Notes: generated from the letters alone by a model not told the origin. A DNA stretch of 42,456 bases from Acidimicrobiales bacterium (GCA_035536915.1 DATLNE010000052.1:1-42456); one strand, 5' to 3'; positions 11,782-21,204 are shown, numbered from the stretch's first letter. A program made the numbers and translations.

Positions 11782-12339
11782 GTGAGCGTTTACGTACTTT
11801 CCGGGCCGGGGGGCGCGGGCAAGAACACCATCGTCGACCGCCTGCTGGCGCGCGACCGCACCCTGCGCGAGAGCCGGAGCTGGACGACCCGGGCCCGGCG
11901 TCCGGGCGAGCCCGAAGACGCCTACACGTTCGTCACCCGTGACGAGTTCCTCGAACACGTGCGCAACGACGGGTTCCTGGAGTGGGCCGAGTACGTCGAC
12001 AACTTCTACGGCACGCCGCTGCCTCGCGCCGAGCCGGGAACCGACCTCATCCTCGTCATCGAGGTGCAAGGTGCGCGCCAGGTGCTCCAACGGGTGCCCG
12101 ACGCAGTGATGATCCTGGTGGCGCCCCCCAGTCGCGAGGTCCAGCAGGCCCGCCTGCGAGCCCGGGGCGACAACGACGACCACATCGACAAGCGCATCGC
12201 CATCGCCGAGGAAGAAGAAGCGATCGGGCGCACCCTCGCCCACCACATCGTGGTGAACGACGACCTGGATAGGGCCGTCGAGGAGGTCGCCGGTATACTC
12301 GACAGCTACCGCAAACCCCCTGCCGAAGGAACCGCGTAA
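11782..12339 (+). CDS. gmk: Guanylate kinase
   Basis: Phosphorylates GMP to GDP with ATP. The 185-residue protein has the P-loop SGPGGAGKNTIVDRLL near residue 7 (the residue after the Lys is Asn, where Ser or Gly is usual, but the following Thr is kept), the GMP-binding SWTTRARRPGEPEDAYTFVTRDEF and DGFLEWAEYVDNFYGTP, and the lid with RLRARGDNDDHIDKRI. The start is GTG 11782; no Shine-Dalgarno is evident. The 3' end carries the putative rpoZ promoter, and the stop overlaps rpoZ by one base (TAATG). Confidence 0.95.
   Translation: MSVYVLSGPGGAGKNTIVDRLLARDRTLRESRSWTTRARRPGEPEDAYTFVTRDEFLEHVRNDGFLEWAEYVDNFYGTPLPRAEPGTDLILVIEVQGARQVLQRVPDAVMILVAPPSREVQQARLRARGDNDDHIDKRIAIAEEEEAIGRTLAHHIVVNDDLDRAVEEVAGILDSYRKPPAEGTA
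12294..12299 (+). promoter_or_regulatory. Internal -10 box (TATACT) for rpoZ
   Basis: TATACT within the last codons of gmk is the closest match to TATAAT in this region and stands out in GC-rich coding sequence. A transcript from about 12306 would have a leader of roughly 33 bases with GAAGGA ahead of rpoZ. No clear -35 is seen. Confidence 0.45.
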
Positions 12340-12611
12340 TGGCTCAGCGCCGCCCGACCATGATGGACCCGCCCATCGAGCAGCTGCTCGACAAGGTCGA
12401 CTCGAAGTTCTCGCTGGTCACCCTCGCTTCCAAGCGCGGCCGGCAGATCAACTCCTACTTCAACCAACTGGGCGAGGGCCTGGGCGCCATCGTGCCCCCG
12501 CAGGTCACCTCCGTCTCGCGCAAGCCGCTGTCGATCGCCCTCGAGGAGATCGCCGCCCACAAGATCGTCTTCCGCCGCGTCGACGAGCCCGAGGCCGGCT
12601 CGGAGCAGTAA
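12339..12611 (+). CDS. rpoZ: RNA polymerase omega subunit
   Basis: Omega (90 residues) folds around the C-terminus of beta-prime and aids polymerase assembly. The segment FSLVTLASKRGRQINSYFNQLG matches the conserved omega core, and PLSIALEEIAAHKIVFRR forms the C-terminal helix. GAAGGA lies upstream of ATG 12339. The gmk-rpoZ-coaBC order is conserved in actinobacteria. Confidence 0.95.
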   Translation: MAQRRPTMMDPPIEQLLDKVDSKFSLVTLASKRGRQINSYFNQLGEGLGAIVPPQVTSVSRKPLSIALEEIAAHKIVFRRVDEPEAGSEQ

Positions 12612-12616
12612 GACCC

Positions 12617-13828
12617 GTGTTGGCGGGACGCCGCATCGTCCTCGGCGTCTCCGGCGGCATCGCCGCCTACAAGGCCGTCGAAGTGTGCCGTCGCTTGGTC
12701 GACGCCGGGGCGTTCGTGTCGCCCGTCATGACCAAGGACGCCGAACGCTTTCTCGGCAAGGTCACCCTCTCGGCCCTCGCCTCGGAGAAGGTGCGCACCT
12801 CCATGTGGGACGAGGCCGAGCCCATCCCGCACACCAAGCTGGGCCAAGGCGCCGACCTCGTGCTCGTAGTGCCCGCCACTGCCCGCGTGCTGGGCGCCTA
12901 TGCCGCGGGCTTGAGCTACGACCTGCTCACCTCGACGCTCCTCGCCACCCGCGCCCCGGTGGTGGTGTGCCCGGCCATGCACACCGAGATGTGGGAGCAC
13001 GCGGCCGTGCAGGAGAACTTGGCCACCTTGCGCCGCCGCGGCGTGCACGTGGTCGACCCCGAGGTGGGGCGACTGGCGGGGGGCGACGAAGGCGCCGGAC
13101 GCCTGGCCGACCCCGCGGCTGTCGTCGCTGCCGTCGAATCGGTATTCGCCCGGCAGGCCGACCTGGCCGGCGTGCGCATGCTCGTCACCGCGGGCGGCAC
13201 CCGCGAGCCCATCGACCCGGTGCGTTTCATCGGCAATCGATCGTCGGGCAAGCAGGGCTACGCCATCGCCGAAGAAGCCCATCGCCGCGGCGCCCACGTC
13301 ACCCTGGTCACCACCGTCAACCGCACCACCCTCGCCGGCATCGACATCGAGCGGGTGGAGACGGCGGCCGATATGGAAGCCGCGGTCGCCCGCCACAGCG
13401 ACGACGCCGACGTGGTCGTGATGGCCGCCGCGGTGGCCGACTTCCGTCCCAAGGCCACGGCCGACACCAAGATCAAGAAGGGCGACGGCGTGCCCGAGGT
13501 CATCCTCGAACCCACGCCCGACATCCTGGCCGGCGTGGCCGCCCGCAAGCGCGACGGGCAGTTGCTCGTGGGCTTCGCGGCCGAGACCGCCGACCTGCGG
13601 GCCAACGCCGCCGACAAGCTGGCCCGCAAGCGGCTCGACCTCATCGTGGCCAACGACGTGTCGGCGCCTGGCGTCGGTTTCGAGCACGACACCAACAGCG
13701 TGATTGTGCTCGCGGCCGACGGTACCGAGCAGAATGTCCCCCTGACGGACAAGCGGCAGGTGGCGAGCGTGGTGCTCGACCAGGTAGCCGCCCGCCTGAC
13801 CCGCCCCAGCACTTCAACAGGGAGTTAG
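12617..13828 (+). CDS. coaBC: Bifunctional CoaBC: phosphopantothenoylcysteine synthetase/decarboxylase
   Basis: Catalyses two steps of coenzyme A synthesis. The N-terminal flavin-dependent decarboxylase domain (CoaC, about residues 1-180) begins RRIVLGVSGGIAAYKAVEVC and has PAMHTEMW. The C-terminal synthetase (CoaB) has VTAGGTREPIDPVRFIGNRS and the catalytic lysines in KIKKGDG. In the CoaC flap the motif usually written ACGDxGxGR reads AGGDEGAGR, so the Cys that protonates the product in E. coli Dfp is Gly here; this may be a lineage trait. The 403-residue length is normal. GTG 12617 lies five bases after rpoZ. Confidence 0.95.
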   Translation: MLAGRRIVLGVSGGIAAYKAVEVCRRLVDAGAFVSPVMTKDAERFLGKVTLSALASEKVRTSMWDEAEPIPHTKLGQGADLVLVVPATARVLGAYAAGLSYDLLTSTLLATRAPVVVCPAMHTEMWEHAAVQENLATLRRRGVHVVDPEVGRLAGGDEGAGRLADPAAVVAAVESVFARQADLAGVRMLVTAGGTREPIDPVRFIGNRSSGKQGYAIAEEAHRRGAHVTLVTTVNRTTLAGIDIERVETAADMEAAVARHSDDADVVVMAAAVADFRPKATADTKIKKGDGVPEVILEPTPDILAGVAARKRDGQLLVGFAAETADLRANAADKLARKRLDLIVANDVSAPGVGFEHDTNSVIVLAADGTEQNVPLTDKRQVASVVLDQVAARLTRPSTSTGS

Positions 13829-13831
13829 ACC

Positions 13832-15024
<1,193 letters not shown>

Positions 15025-15028
<4 letters not shown>

Positions 15029-16737
15029 GCGCACCCCGTTGCGTCAGGGTCCTCCCTGACGTCCCCGCCATCGACAAGACGTTCGACTACCTGGTCCCCG
15101 AAGCCTTCGGGGACCAGGTGCGCGTCGGCACCATGGTGCGCATCGCCCTGGCGGGCCGTCGCGTGGGCGGCTGGGTGGTGGAAGACGACGTCGAGCCGCC
15201 CCCCGGCAAGCGGCTGGTGGCCCTGGCCAAGGTCACGGGCTGGGGCCCGTCCCCTGACCTCGTCGACTTGTCGCGCTGGGCGGCGCGGCGATGGGCCGGA
15301 CGCCAGGCCACGTTGTTGCGCACGGCCTCGCCGCCCGTCGCCGTGCGCGGGTTGCCACCCGCGCCACCGCCCCGCCCGCCCGCCGCGGTGATCGGGGAGG
15401 ACGACGTGGTGCGCGACGCCTTCGCCCGCCCCCGCAGCGTCGTTCGCCTCCCGCCTGCCACCGACCCGTTCCCGTACCTCGCGGCAGCCGCGGCCCGGGG
15501 GCCTGCATTGGTGCTGGCGCCGTCGATCGCCCGGGCTGCCCATGTGGCCGGGCGCCTGCGCCGGCAGGGCACCGTCGTCGCCTTGGCGCCGCGCGACTGG
15601 GCGCGTGCCGCGGCGGGCGGTGCCACGGTGGTGGGCGCCCGCGCCGGCGCATGGGCACCGGTGCCGGGCCTGGCCGCCGTCGTGGTGCTTGATGCCCACG
15701 ACGAGGTGTACCAAGAGGAACGGGCGCCCACGTGGAACGCCTGGCAGGTGGCGGCCGAGCGAGCCGAACGGGCGGGCGTGCCGTGCGTGTTGCTGTCGCC
15801 GTGCCCCACCCTCGAACTGCTGGAGTGGGGCGAGCCCGTCGTCCCTTCGCGGGCGGCAGAGCGCAGCGGATGGCCTGCCGTCGACATCGTTGACCGCCGC
15901 GGCGACGACCCCCGTTCCGGCCTCTACTCCGAGCGACTGGTCACCGCCTTGCGCAGCGGCGGGCGCGTGGTGTGCGTCCTCAACCGCAAGGGCCGAGCCC
16001 GGCTCCTCGCCTGTGCGGCGTGTGGCGAGCTGGCCCGGTGCACGGCATGCGACGGCGCCGTCGAGTTGGTCGACGACGAACTGCGGTGCGGCCGCTGCGG
16101 CACGGTCCGGCCGGTCGTGTGCGCGCACTGCGGCGCCCAGCGGTTCAAGAACCTGCGGGCCGGCGTGACGCGGGTGCGCGAGGAGTTGGAGGCGTTGGCC
16201 GGCGTGCCCGTCGAAGAGGTGACGGGGGAGTCCGACGACGACCCCACGGCGTCGGTCCTCGTCGGCACCGAGGCGGCGTTGCACCGCGTGCCCCAAGCCG
16301 ACGTGGTCGCCTTCCTCGACATCGACCAGGAGATCCTCGCCCCGCGCTTCCGAGCGGCCGAACAAGCCTTCGCCTTGTTGGCCCGCGCCGCTCGCATGGT
16401 GGGCGGTCGCGGCGGACGGGTGGTGGTGCAGACCCGCCTCCCGCACCACGAGGTGCTCACTGCTGCCTTGCATGCCGACCCCGCCCGCGTCGCAACCGCG
16501 GAGGAAGCCAGACGACGAGCCCTCGGCTTCCCGCCCTTCAGTGCGCTGGCCTTGGTGAGCGGCGAGGCGGCCGACGAGTACGTGGCCGCCTTGCCCGTGC
16601 ACCTCGACCGCCTCGGCCCGTCCGATGGCCGGTGGCTGGTGCGTGCGCCCGACCACCAGACGCTGTGCGACGGACTGGCGCAGACGCCGCGTCCGAACGG
16701 TCGCTTGCGCGTAGAGGTCGATCCGCTGCGCGCCTGA
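15025..16737 (+). CDS. priA: PriA-like primosomal protein N', helicase motifs degenerate
   Basis: Related to the replication-restart factor PriA. The N-terminal DNA-binding domain reads [20 protein letters not shown], a C-terminal zinc-binding module has eight Cys in four CxxC pairs (about residues 330-375), and [14 protein letters not shown] with ALGFPPF follows. No Walker A (GxxxxGKT/S) is present where [13 protein letters not shown] sits, and the DEAH box reads LDAHDE; this degenerate form is typical of actinobacterial PriA, which probably lacks helicase activity. Start: no ATG, GTG or TTG precedes the conserved N-terminus in frame. CTG 15025, overlapping the metK stop, gives 570 residues; the next conventional start, GTG 15118, would remove FDYLVPE. 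Confidence 0.88.
15090..15118 (+). repeat. 13-bp perfect palindrome in the 5' coding region of priA
   Basis: Arms 15090-15102 and 15106-15118 are exact reverse complements with a GCC loop. They encode the segment from LVPE to GDQ without any obvious insertion relative to the PriA fold. The function is unknown; it would form a strong RNA hairpin about 22 codons into the gene. Confidence 0.6.
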
Positions 16738-16748
16738 CCCTTCGGGTT

Positions 16749-16754
16749 ACCGTG
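16749..16754 (+). promoter_or_regulatory. Possible leaderless -10 box (TACCGT)
   Basis: TACCGT fits TANNNT and ends four bases before ATG 16759, a slightly tight spacing for a leaderless transcript. There is no Shine-Dalgarno at this start. Confidence 0.3.
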
Positions 16755-16758
16755 GCGC

Positions 16759-17493
16759 ATGTTCGGTGAGTTGTTCTTCCTCCAAGCCGGGGCGATCGTC
16801 AGCAACATCGTGTTCTCGGTGTTGGTCCTCGTCATCGCCGTCGCCGTCGGCGCCAACCGCGGGCAACCCGACCCTCGAGGCCACCGGCTCAAGGCCACCT
16901 ACCTCTGCGTGATCCTCTTCTTCTCCCTGTTCATCGCCCTGTTCGCCGCCACCTCGACCATGGGGTCGCTCATGGCCCTGGCCGCCGGCGAGGAGATGGG
17001 GAGCGGGCCGACGTTCTCGGACAGTCCGTCGTTCGACGACGACAGCTTCGGGACACTACGAGGGGTCGAATCCCACGGCGACGAGGAGGCAGCACGAAAC
17101 CTGATGCAAGGACTCGTGGTCACGGCTGTCGCCGGGGCGTTGCTGGTGTACCACCGTCGCCAGTTGCGGAACCTGGCTGCGTCCGACGATTTCGTCGGCG
17201 GGCCCGCCGCCCCCGTCTTCTCCACCTATCTCTACGTGTCGTCTCTGGTGGGGCTGTTTGCCTTCATCGTCGGTGCGGCCATGACGCTGTCGGGGTTGGC
17301 CCAGGCGGTGGCGCCTGGCACCTTCTCGAGCCAGGACGTCGAAACGGCCGTCAGGGACGGTGCGCGCGAGGGGATCGTCGGCGTGTTCCTGGCTGCTGCC
17401 TCCATGGCCCTCGTCGTGGCCCACCACCGCGACCGGGTCCTCATCGAACCCGACGCACCTGGGCCGACAACGCCGGACGACCCGATAGCCTGA
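16759..17493 (+). CDS. Integral membrane protein of unknown function
   Basis: I do not recognise this 244-residue protein. About five hydrophobic segments are visible: residues 12-33, 47-69, 116-133, 158-182 and 208-226. Between the second and third lies a polar, acidic stretch rich in Ser, Asp and Gly (about 75-110), probably a soluble loop. The C-terminus is short and hydrophilic. There is no signal peptide separate from the first membrane segment and no enzyme motif. It sits between priA and def with its own candidate promoter, so it need not share their function. Confidence 0.7.
   Translation: MFGELFFLQAGAIVSNIVFSVLVLVIAVAVGANRGQPDPRGHRLKATYLCVILFFSLFIALFAATSTMGSLMALAAGEEMGSGPTFSDSPSFDDDSFGTLRGVESHGDEEAARNLMQGLVVTAVAGALLVYHRRQLRNLAASDDFVGGPAAPVFSTYLYVSSLVGLFAFIVGAAMTLSGLAQAVAPGTFSSQDVETAVRDGAREGIVGVFLAAASMALVVAHHRDRVLIEPDAPGPTTPDDPIA
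17486..17491 (+). promoter_or_regulatory. Leaderless-type -10 box for def (TAGCCT)
   Basis: TAGCCT overlaps the end of the preceding membrane-protein gene and ends six bases before the def ATG, the same geometry as at mihF. No Shine-Dalgarno is present, so a leaderless def mRNA is likely. Confidence 0.5.
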
Positions 17494-17497
17494 AGCC

Positions 17498-18031
17498 ATG
17501 TCCACGCATGTCATCCGGGTCTTCGGCGACCCCGTGCTCAAGCAACGGGCCGCCGAGGTCGGCGATGTCGACGCCGCCCTGCTGCGGCTCGTCGACGACA
17601 TGGTGGAGACGATGTACGCGGCGCCCGGCGTGGGGCTGGCGGCGCCCCAGATCGGCGTGCAGAAGCGGCTGTTCGTGTACGACATCGGCGACGGCCCCCA
17701 GGCCATCGTGAACCCCCGCATCGAGGAGTCCGACGGCGAGTGGGAGTTCGACGAGGGCTGCCTGTCGGTGCCCGGCCTGTACTGGACGATCACCCGGCCC
17801 AAGCAGGTGCACCTGGTGGGCTTCGACCTCGACGGCAACGAGTTGTCGATCGAAGCCGACGAGTACCTGGCCCGGGTGTTCCAGCACGAGCTCGACCACC
17901 TCGACGGCACCTTGCTGCTCGACCGGCTCGATCCCGACACCCGCAAGGAGGCGATGCGCGAGCTGCGGCGGCAAGCGCTCGACCTGTCGACCATGGGCGA
18001 TGCCGAACTGCGGCCGCCCGGACGCCGCTGA
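17498..18031 (+). CDS. def: Peptide deformylase
   Basis: Removes the formyl group from nascent N-terminal fMet; it is the functional partner of Fmt just downstream. The three motifs are intact: GVGLAAPQIG, EGCLSVPG (metal ligand Cys near 88) and QHELDHLDG (His130, Glu131, His134). Length is 177 residues. It starts at ATG 17498. The stop overlaps the proposed CTG start of fmt. Confidence 0.96.
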   Translation: MSTHVIRVFGDPVLKQRAAEVGDVDAALLRLVDDMVETMYAAPGVGLAAPQIGVQKRLFVYDIGDGPQAIVNPRIEESDGEWEFDEGCLSVPGLYWTITRPKQVHLVGFDLDGNELSIEADEYLARVFQHELDHLDGTLLLDRLDPDTRKEAMRELRRQALDLSTMGDAELRPPGRR

Positions 18032-18894
18032 CCCGGCTCGCCTACCTCGGCACGCCCGCGGCCGCGGTCCCGCCGCTGGAGGCGTTGATCGACGCCGGCC
18101 ATGACGTGGCCCTCGTCGTCACCCAGCCCGACCGCCGTCGCGGCCGCGGTGGCGCGCTCGTGCCCAGTGCGGTCAAGGCCGCAGCCGAGGCGCATGGCAT
18201 CCCGGTGACCGAACGGGTCGACGACGTGCTCGACGCCGATGTGGAGCTGGGGGTGGTGGTGGCCTTCGGGCGGCTGGTGAAGCCGCACGTGCTCGAACGG
18301 GTGCCCATGCTCAACCTCCACTTCTCGCTGCTGCCGCGCTGGCGGGGTGCCGCACCCGTCGAGCGCGCCATCCTGGCGGGCGACAGCGAGACCGGCGTGT
18401 GCCTCATGCAGTTGGAGGAAGGGCTCGACACCGGGCCTGTCTATGCCGTGGAGCAGGTGGCCATCGGCGCGGGCGAGACGGCCGACTCGCTGCGAGAGCG
18501 ACTGGTCACCGTCGGCACCCGCCTGTTGGTGGAACGGCTGCGCGAGGGGCTGGGCGAGCCGGTGCCCCAGGCAGGTGAGGCCACCTACGCCGCCAAGTTG
18601 GAGCCCGAGGAGTTCCGGCTCGACTGGTGGCGGCCCGCGGAAGAACTGCACCGTGTGGTGCGACTGGGCCGGGCGTGGACGACGTTCCGGGGCAAGCGCT
18701 TGCGCGTGCTCGACGCCCGCTTGGTGACCGCGTCGGGCGGCCTGCACGGCGAGATCGAGAACCTCGTCGTCTCCGCGGGCGACGGCGCCGGACTGGAGTT
18801 GGTCGAGGTGCAGCCGGAGGGCAAAGGCCCGCAGTCGGCCGCCGCTTGGGCCAACGGCGCCCGCCTCCAGCCCGGCGAACGCCTCGGCGAATGA
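18028..18894 (+). CDS. fmt: Methionyl-tRNA formyltransferase
   Basis: Formylates initiator Met-tRNA using 10-formyl-tetrahydrofolate. The Rossmann-like N-terminal domain begins TRLAYLGTPAAAVPPLEAL; catalytic Asn and His are in LNLHFSLLPRWRGAAPVERA and the Asp in GLDTGPVYA. The C-terminal OB domain follows. Length is 288 residues, slightly under the usual 305-315. No ATG, GTG or TTG precedes the conserved N-terminus in this frame; CTG 18028 in a CTGA overlap with def is the best start. The 3' end overlaps rsmB (ATGA). Confidence 0.93.
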   Translation: MTRLAYLGTPAAAVPPLEALIDAGHDVALVVTQPDRRRGRGGALVPSAVKAAAEAHGIPVTERVDDVLDADVELGVVVAFGRLVKPHVLERVPMLNLHFSLLPRWRGAAPVERAILAGDSETGVCLMQLEEGLDTGPVYAVEQVAIGAGETADSLRERLVTVGTRLLVERLREGLGEPVPQAGEATYAAKLEPEEFRLDWWRPAEELHRVVRLGRAWTTFRGKRLRVLDARLVTASGGLHGEIENLVVSAGDGAGLELVEVQPEGKGPQSAAAWANGARLQPGERLGE

Positions 18895-20063
18895 CGGCCT
18901 CCACCCCCCGCCCTTCTGGTCCGTCGATTCGGCGCCAGGGCGCCGGATCGACGGACCAGAACGCTCGGGCCGTCGCCGCCCAGGCGCTGCTGCGCATCGA
19001 CGAGGGCGCCTACGCCAACCTCGTGGTGCCTGAGCTGCTCGACGCCTGTGACCTCTCGGCCCGCGACCGCGCCTTCGTCACCGAGCTCGTCTACGGCAGC
19101 ACGCGCATGCGCCGGGCCTGCGACTGGCTGGTCGACCGCTTCACCGACCGGCCCCTCGACCCCGACGTGCGCGCCGTCCTGCGCCTCGGCGCCTACCAGC
19201 TCGCCTTCCTCCAGACGCCGCCCCACGCCGCAGTGTCGGCCACCGTCTCTGCCGCGCCACCGCGAGCCCGTGGGTTCGTCAACGCCGTGCTGCGCAAGGT
19301 GGCCGGCGCCCTGCCGCCGCGGTGGCCCGACCCCGCCACCAAGCTCAGCTACCCCGACTGGATCGTGCGCCGCCTGGCCGCCGACCTCGGCGTCGATGCC
19401 GCGGCCGAGGCGTTGGAGCAGATGAACGTCGCCCCCACGGTGACCGAGCGCGACGACGGCTACGTGCAGGACGAGGCGTCGCAACAGGTCGCTGCTTATG
19501 TGGGTGCGTCGGCGGGGGAGCGGGTGGCCGACCTGTGCGCCGCGCCGGGCGGCAAAGCGACGGCGATGGCGGCCGCCTTCGTGGCCGCCTCCGACCTACT
19601 CGGCTTCCGGGTGGGGCTGGTGCAGCAGAACGTGCGCCGCCTCCGGCTCGACACCGTGGCCGTGGTGCAGGCCGACGGGCGCAGGCCGCCCTACCGGCCA
19701 GGTTCGTTCGACCGGGTGCTGCTCGACGCGCCGTGCTCGGGGCTGGGCGTGCTGCGCCGGCGGCCCGACGCCCGGTGGCGCATCGAGGCCGACGACATCG
19801 ACCGGCTCGTCGTCCTGCAACGCCAACTGCTCGACGCAGCCGTCGACCTGGTGCGGCCCGGAGGCGTGCTCGTCTACTCGGTGTGCACGCTGACGCTGGC
19901 CGAGTCGCTCGGCATCGACGAGTGGTTAGCCGACGCCCACCCCACGCTGGCGCCCCTGCCGCCGCCTGTGGCGCCGTGGGAACCGTTGGGGCGCGGCGCC
20001 CGCTTGCTCCCGCAGGCCGCAGGCACCGACGGGATGTACGTGCTCGGCCTGCGCAAGCCGTAG
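18891..20063 (+). CDS. rsmB: 16S rRNA (cytosine-967-C5)-methyltransferase RsmB, shortened
   Basis: An SAM-dependent rRNA methyltransferase with an N-terminal NusB-like RNA-binding domain (NARAVAAQALLRIDEGAYANL onward) and a catalytic domain with CAAPGGKATAM and the two catalytic Cys in LDAPCSGLG and VYSVCTLT. At 390 residues it is shorter than the usual 430-450: the linker between the NusB domain and the SAM fold is reduced to VAPTVTERDDGYVQDEAS. The first 24 codons include a 48-base palindrome encoding a non-conserved leader. No start codon lies between the palindrome and the conserved NAR motif, so translation must run through it from ATG 18891 (ATGA overlap with fmt). Confidence 0.92.
   Translation: MTASTPRPSGPSIRRQGAGSTDQNARAVAAQALLRIDEGAYANLVVPELLDACDLSARDRAFVTELVYGSTRMRRACDWLVDRFTDRPLDPDVRAVLRLGAYQLAFLQTPPHAAVSATVSAAPPRARGFVNAVLRKVAGALPPRWPDPATKLSYPDWIVRRLAADLGVDAAAEALEQMNVAPTVTERDDGYVQDEASQQVAAYVGASAGERVADLCAAPGGKATAMAAAFVAASDLLGFRVGLVQQNVRRLRLDTVAVVQADGRRPPYRPGSFDRVLLDAPCSGLGVLRRRPDARWRIEADDIDRLVVLQRQLLDAAVDLVRPGGVLVYSVCTLTLAESLGIDEWLADAHPTLAPLPPPVAPWEPLGRGARLLPQAAGTDGMYVLGLRKP
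18914..18961 (+). repeat. Palindromic repeat P1, full copy inside rsmB
   Basis: Arms 18914-18936 and 18939-18961 (23 bases each) are reverse complements with one mismatch (T18929 opposite G18946, a G-U pair in RNA) and a two-base loop AG. Bases 18930-18962 recur at 1-33 with one change. The element lies in frame in rsmB codons 8-24 and encodes SGPSIRRQGAGSTDQN. There is no T-tract, so it is not an intrinsic terminator. Confidence 0.85.
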
Positions 20064-20066
20064 CGT
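20061..20066 (+). promoter_or_regulatory. Possible leaderless -10 box for rpe (TAGCGT)
   Basis: TAGCGT begins with the rsmB stop codon and ends eight bases before ATG 20075, echoing the mihF arrangement in which a TAG stop opens a TANNNT box. Confidence 0.35.
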
Positions 20067-20074
20067 TGGGCGCA

Positions 20075-20725
20075 ATGGCCCGCATCGCCCCGTCGATCCT
20101 TTCCGCCGACTTCGCCACCTTGGCCGCCGCCGTCGACGGCGTGGCCCCCGAGACCGACATGCTCCACGTCGACGTGATGGACGGCCACTTCGTGCCCAAC
20201 CTCACCATCGGCCCGCCGGTGGTGGCGTCGCTGCGCAAGCACACCGACCTGTACCTCGACTGCCACCTGATGATCACCAACCCGGAGAAGTACCTGGAGG
20301 CGTTCAAGAAGGCGGGCGCCGACGGGTGTTCGGTGCACGTGGAGCTCGACCGCACCGACGAGCTCATCGAGCAGATGCGCTCGCTGGGCCTCGACGTGGG
20401 CTTGGCCGTCAACCCCGACACGCCCTACGAGGCGTTCGAGCCCTACCTCGACCGGCTCGACCTGCTGTTGCTCATGACCGTGTTCCCCGGCTTCGGCGGG
20501 CAGTCGTTCATCGGCGACGTGATGGACAAGGTGCGCCGCACCCGCGACGAGATCGATCGGCGCGGCCTGTCGCTCGCCATCCAGGTCGACGGCGGCATCA
20601 ACGAGGAAACGGCGCGCATTGCCGCCGAGGCGGGCGCCACCGTGTTCGTGGCGGGCAACGCCATCTTCCGGGCCGACGACCCGGTGGCCGCCGCCGCTCG
20701 CATCCGCGCCGCCGCGACGCTGTGA
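20075..20725 (+). CDS. rpe: Ribulose-phosphate 3-epimerase
   Basis: Interconverts ribulose 5-phosphate and xylulose 5-phosphate in the pentose phosphate pathway; ribulose 5-phosphate is also the RibB substrate, which suits its place before the rib genes. The TIM-barrel motifs IAPSILSADFATL, HVDVMDGHFVPNLTIGP, LMTVFPGFGGQSF and QVDGGINEET are all present. Length is 216 residues from ATG 20075. The stop overlaps the next gene (GTGA). Confidence 0.97.
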   Translation: MARIAPSILSADFATLAAAVDGVAPETDMLHVDVMDGHFVPNLTIGPPVVASLRKHTDLYLDCHLMITNPEKYLEAFKKAGADGCSVHVELDRTDELIEQMRSLGLDVGLAVNPDTPYEAFEPYLDRLDLLLLMTVFPGFGGQSFIGDVMDKVRRTRDEIDRRGLSLAIQVDGGINEETARIAAEAGATVFVAGNAIFRADDPVAAAARIRAAATL

Positions 20726-21183
20726 GGGCCAAGGTCCTCACCGTCTCCGACGGTGTCGTGGCGGGCACCCGCGAGGACCGCTCGGGCGCGGCGCTGGTAG
20801 AGCGCCTCACTACTGCGGGCTTCACCGTCGACGACCACCGGGCGGTGGCCGACGGGGTCGACTCGGTGGCCTTCGCCCTGCGGGAGATGGCGGGCAACTT
20901 CAGCGGCCTCATCGTGACCACCGGTGGCACGGGCTTCGGCCCTCGCGACCTCACGCCCGAAGGCACCAAGATCGTGCTCGACCGAGAGGCGCCCGGCTTG
21001 GCCGAGGCCATGCGACTCGTCAGCCCCCTCGGACGTTTGTCGCGGGCGGTGGCTGGCGCGCTCGACCACGCCCTGATCCTCAACACCCCCGGCTCCACGA
21101 CCGGCGCTGTCGAGTGCCTCGACGCCGTGCTCGACGTGGTGCCCCATGCGTTGTCGCTCCTGCGCGGCGAACACCCCCACTGA
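20722..21183 (+). CDS. MogA/MoaB-family molybdopterin-binding protein
   Basis: A 153-residue protein with the MoCF-biosynthesis fold. It begins RAKVLTVSDGVVAGTREDRSG, has the molybdopterin-binding TTGGTGFGPRDLTPEGT, and ends with ALDHALILNTPGSTTGAVECL. MogA and some MoaB proteins adenylate molybdopterin; others have lost activity, and the sequence alone does not settle which this is. No other molybdenum-cofactor gene is in the window. GTG 20722 forms a GTGA overlap with rpe. Confidence 0.85.
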   Translation: MRAKVLTVSDGVVAGTREDRSGAALVERLTTAGFTVDDHRAVADGVDSVAFALREMAGNFSGLIVTTGGTGFGPRDLTPEGTKIVLDREAPGLAEAMRLVSPLGRLSRAVAGALDHALILNTPGSTTGAVECLDAVLDVVPHALSLLRGEHPH

Positions 21184-21204
21184 CCCCCCGCCCACCCCAC
21201 CGCC

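Noticed and set aside
13800-13831. SAM riboswitch ahead of metK
   Set aside because: Only three bases separate coaBC and metK, and no riboswitch core is visible in the coaBC end.
18057-18068. Self-complementary CCGCGGCCGCGG in fmt
   Set aside because: Short, low-complexity GC palindrome with no spacer; expected by chance at this base composition.
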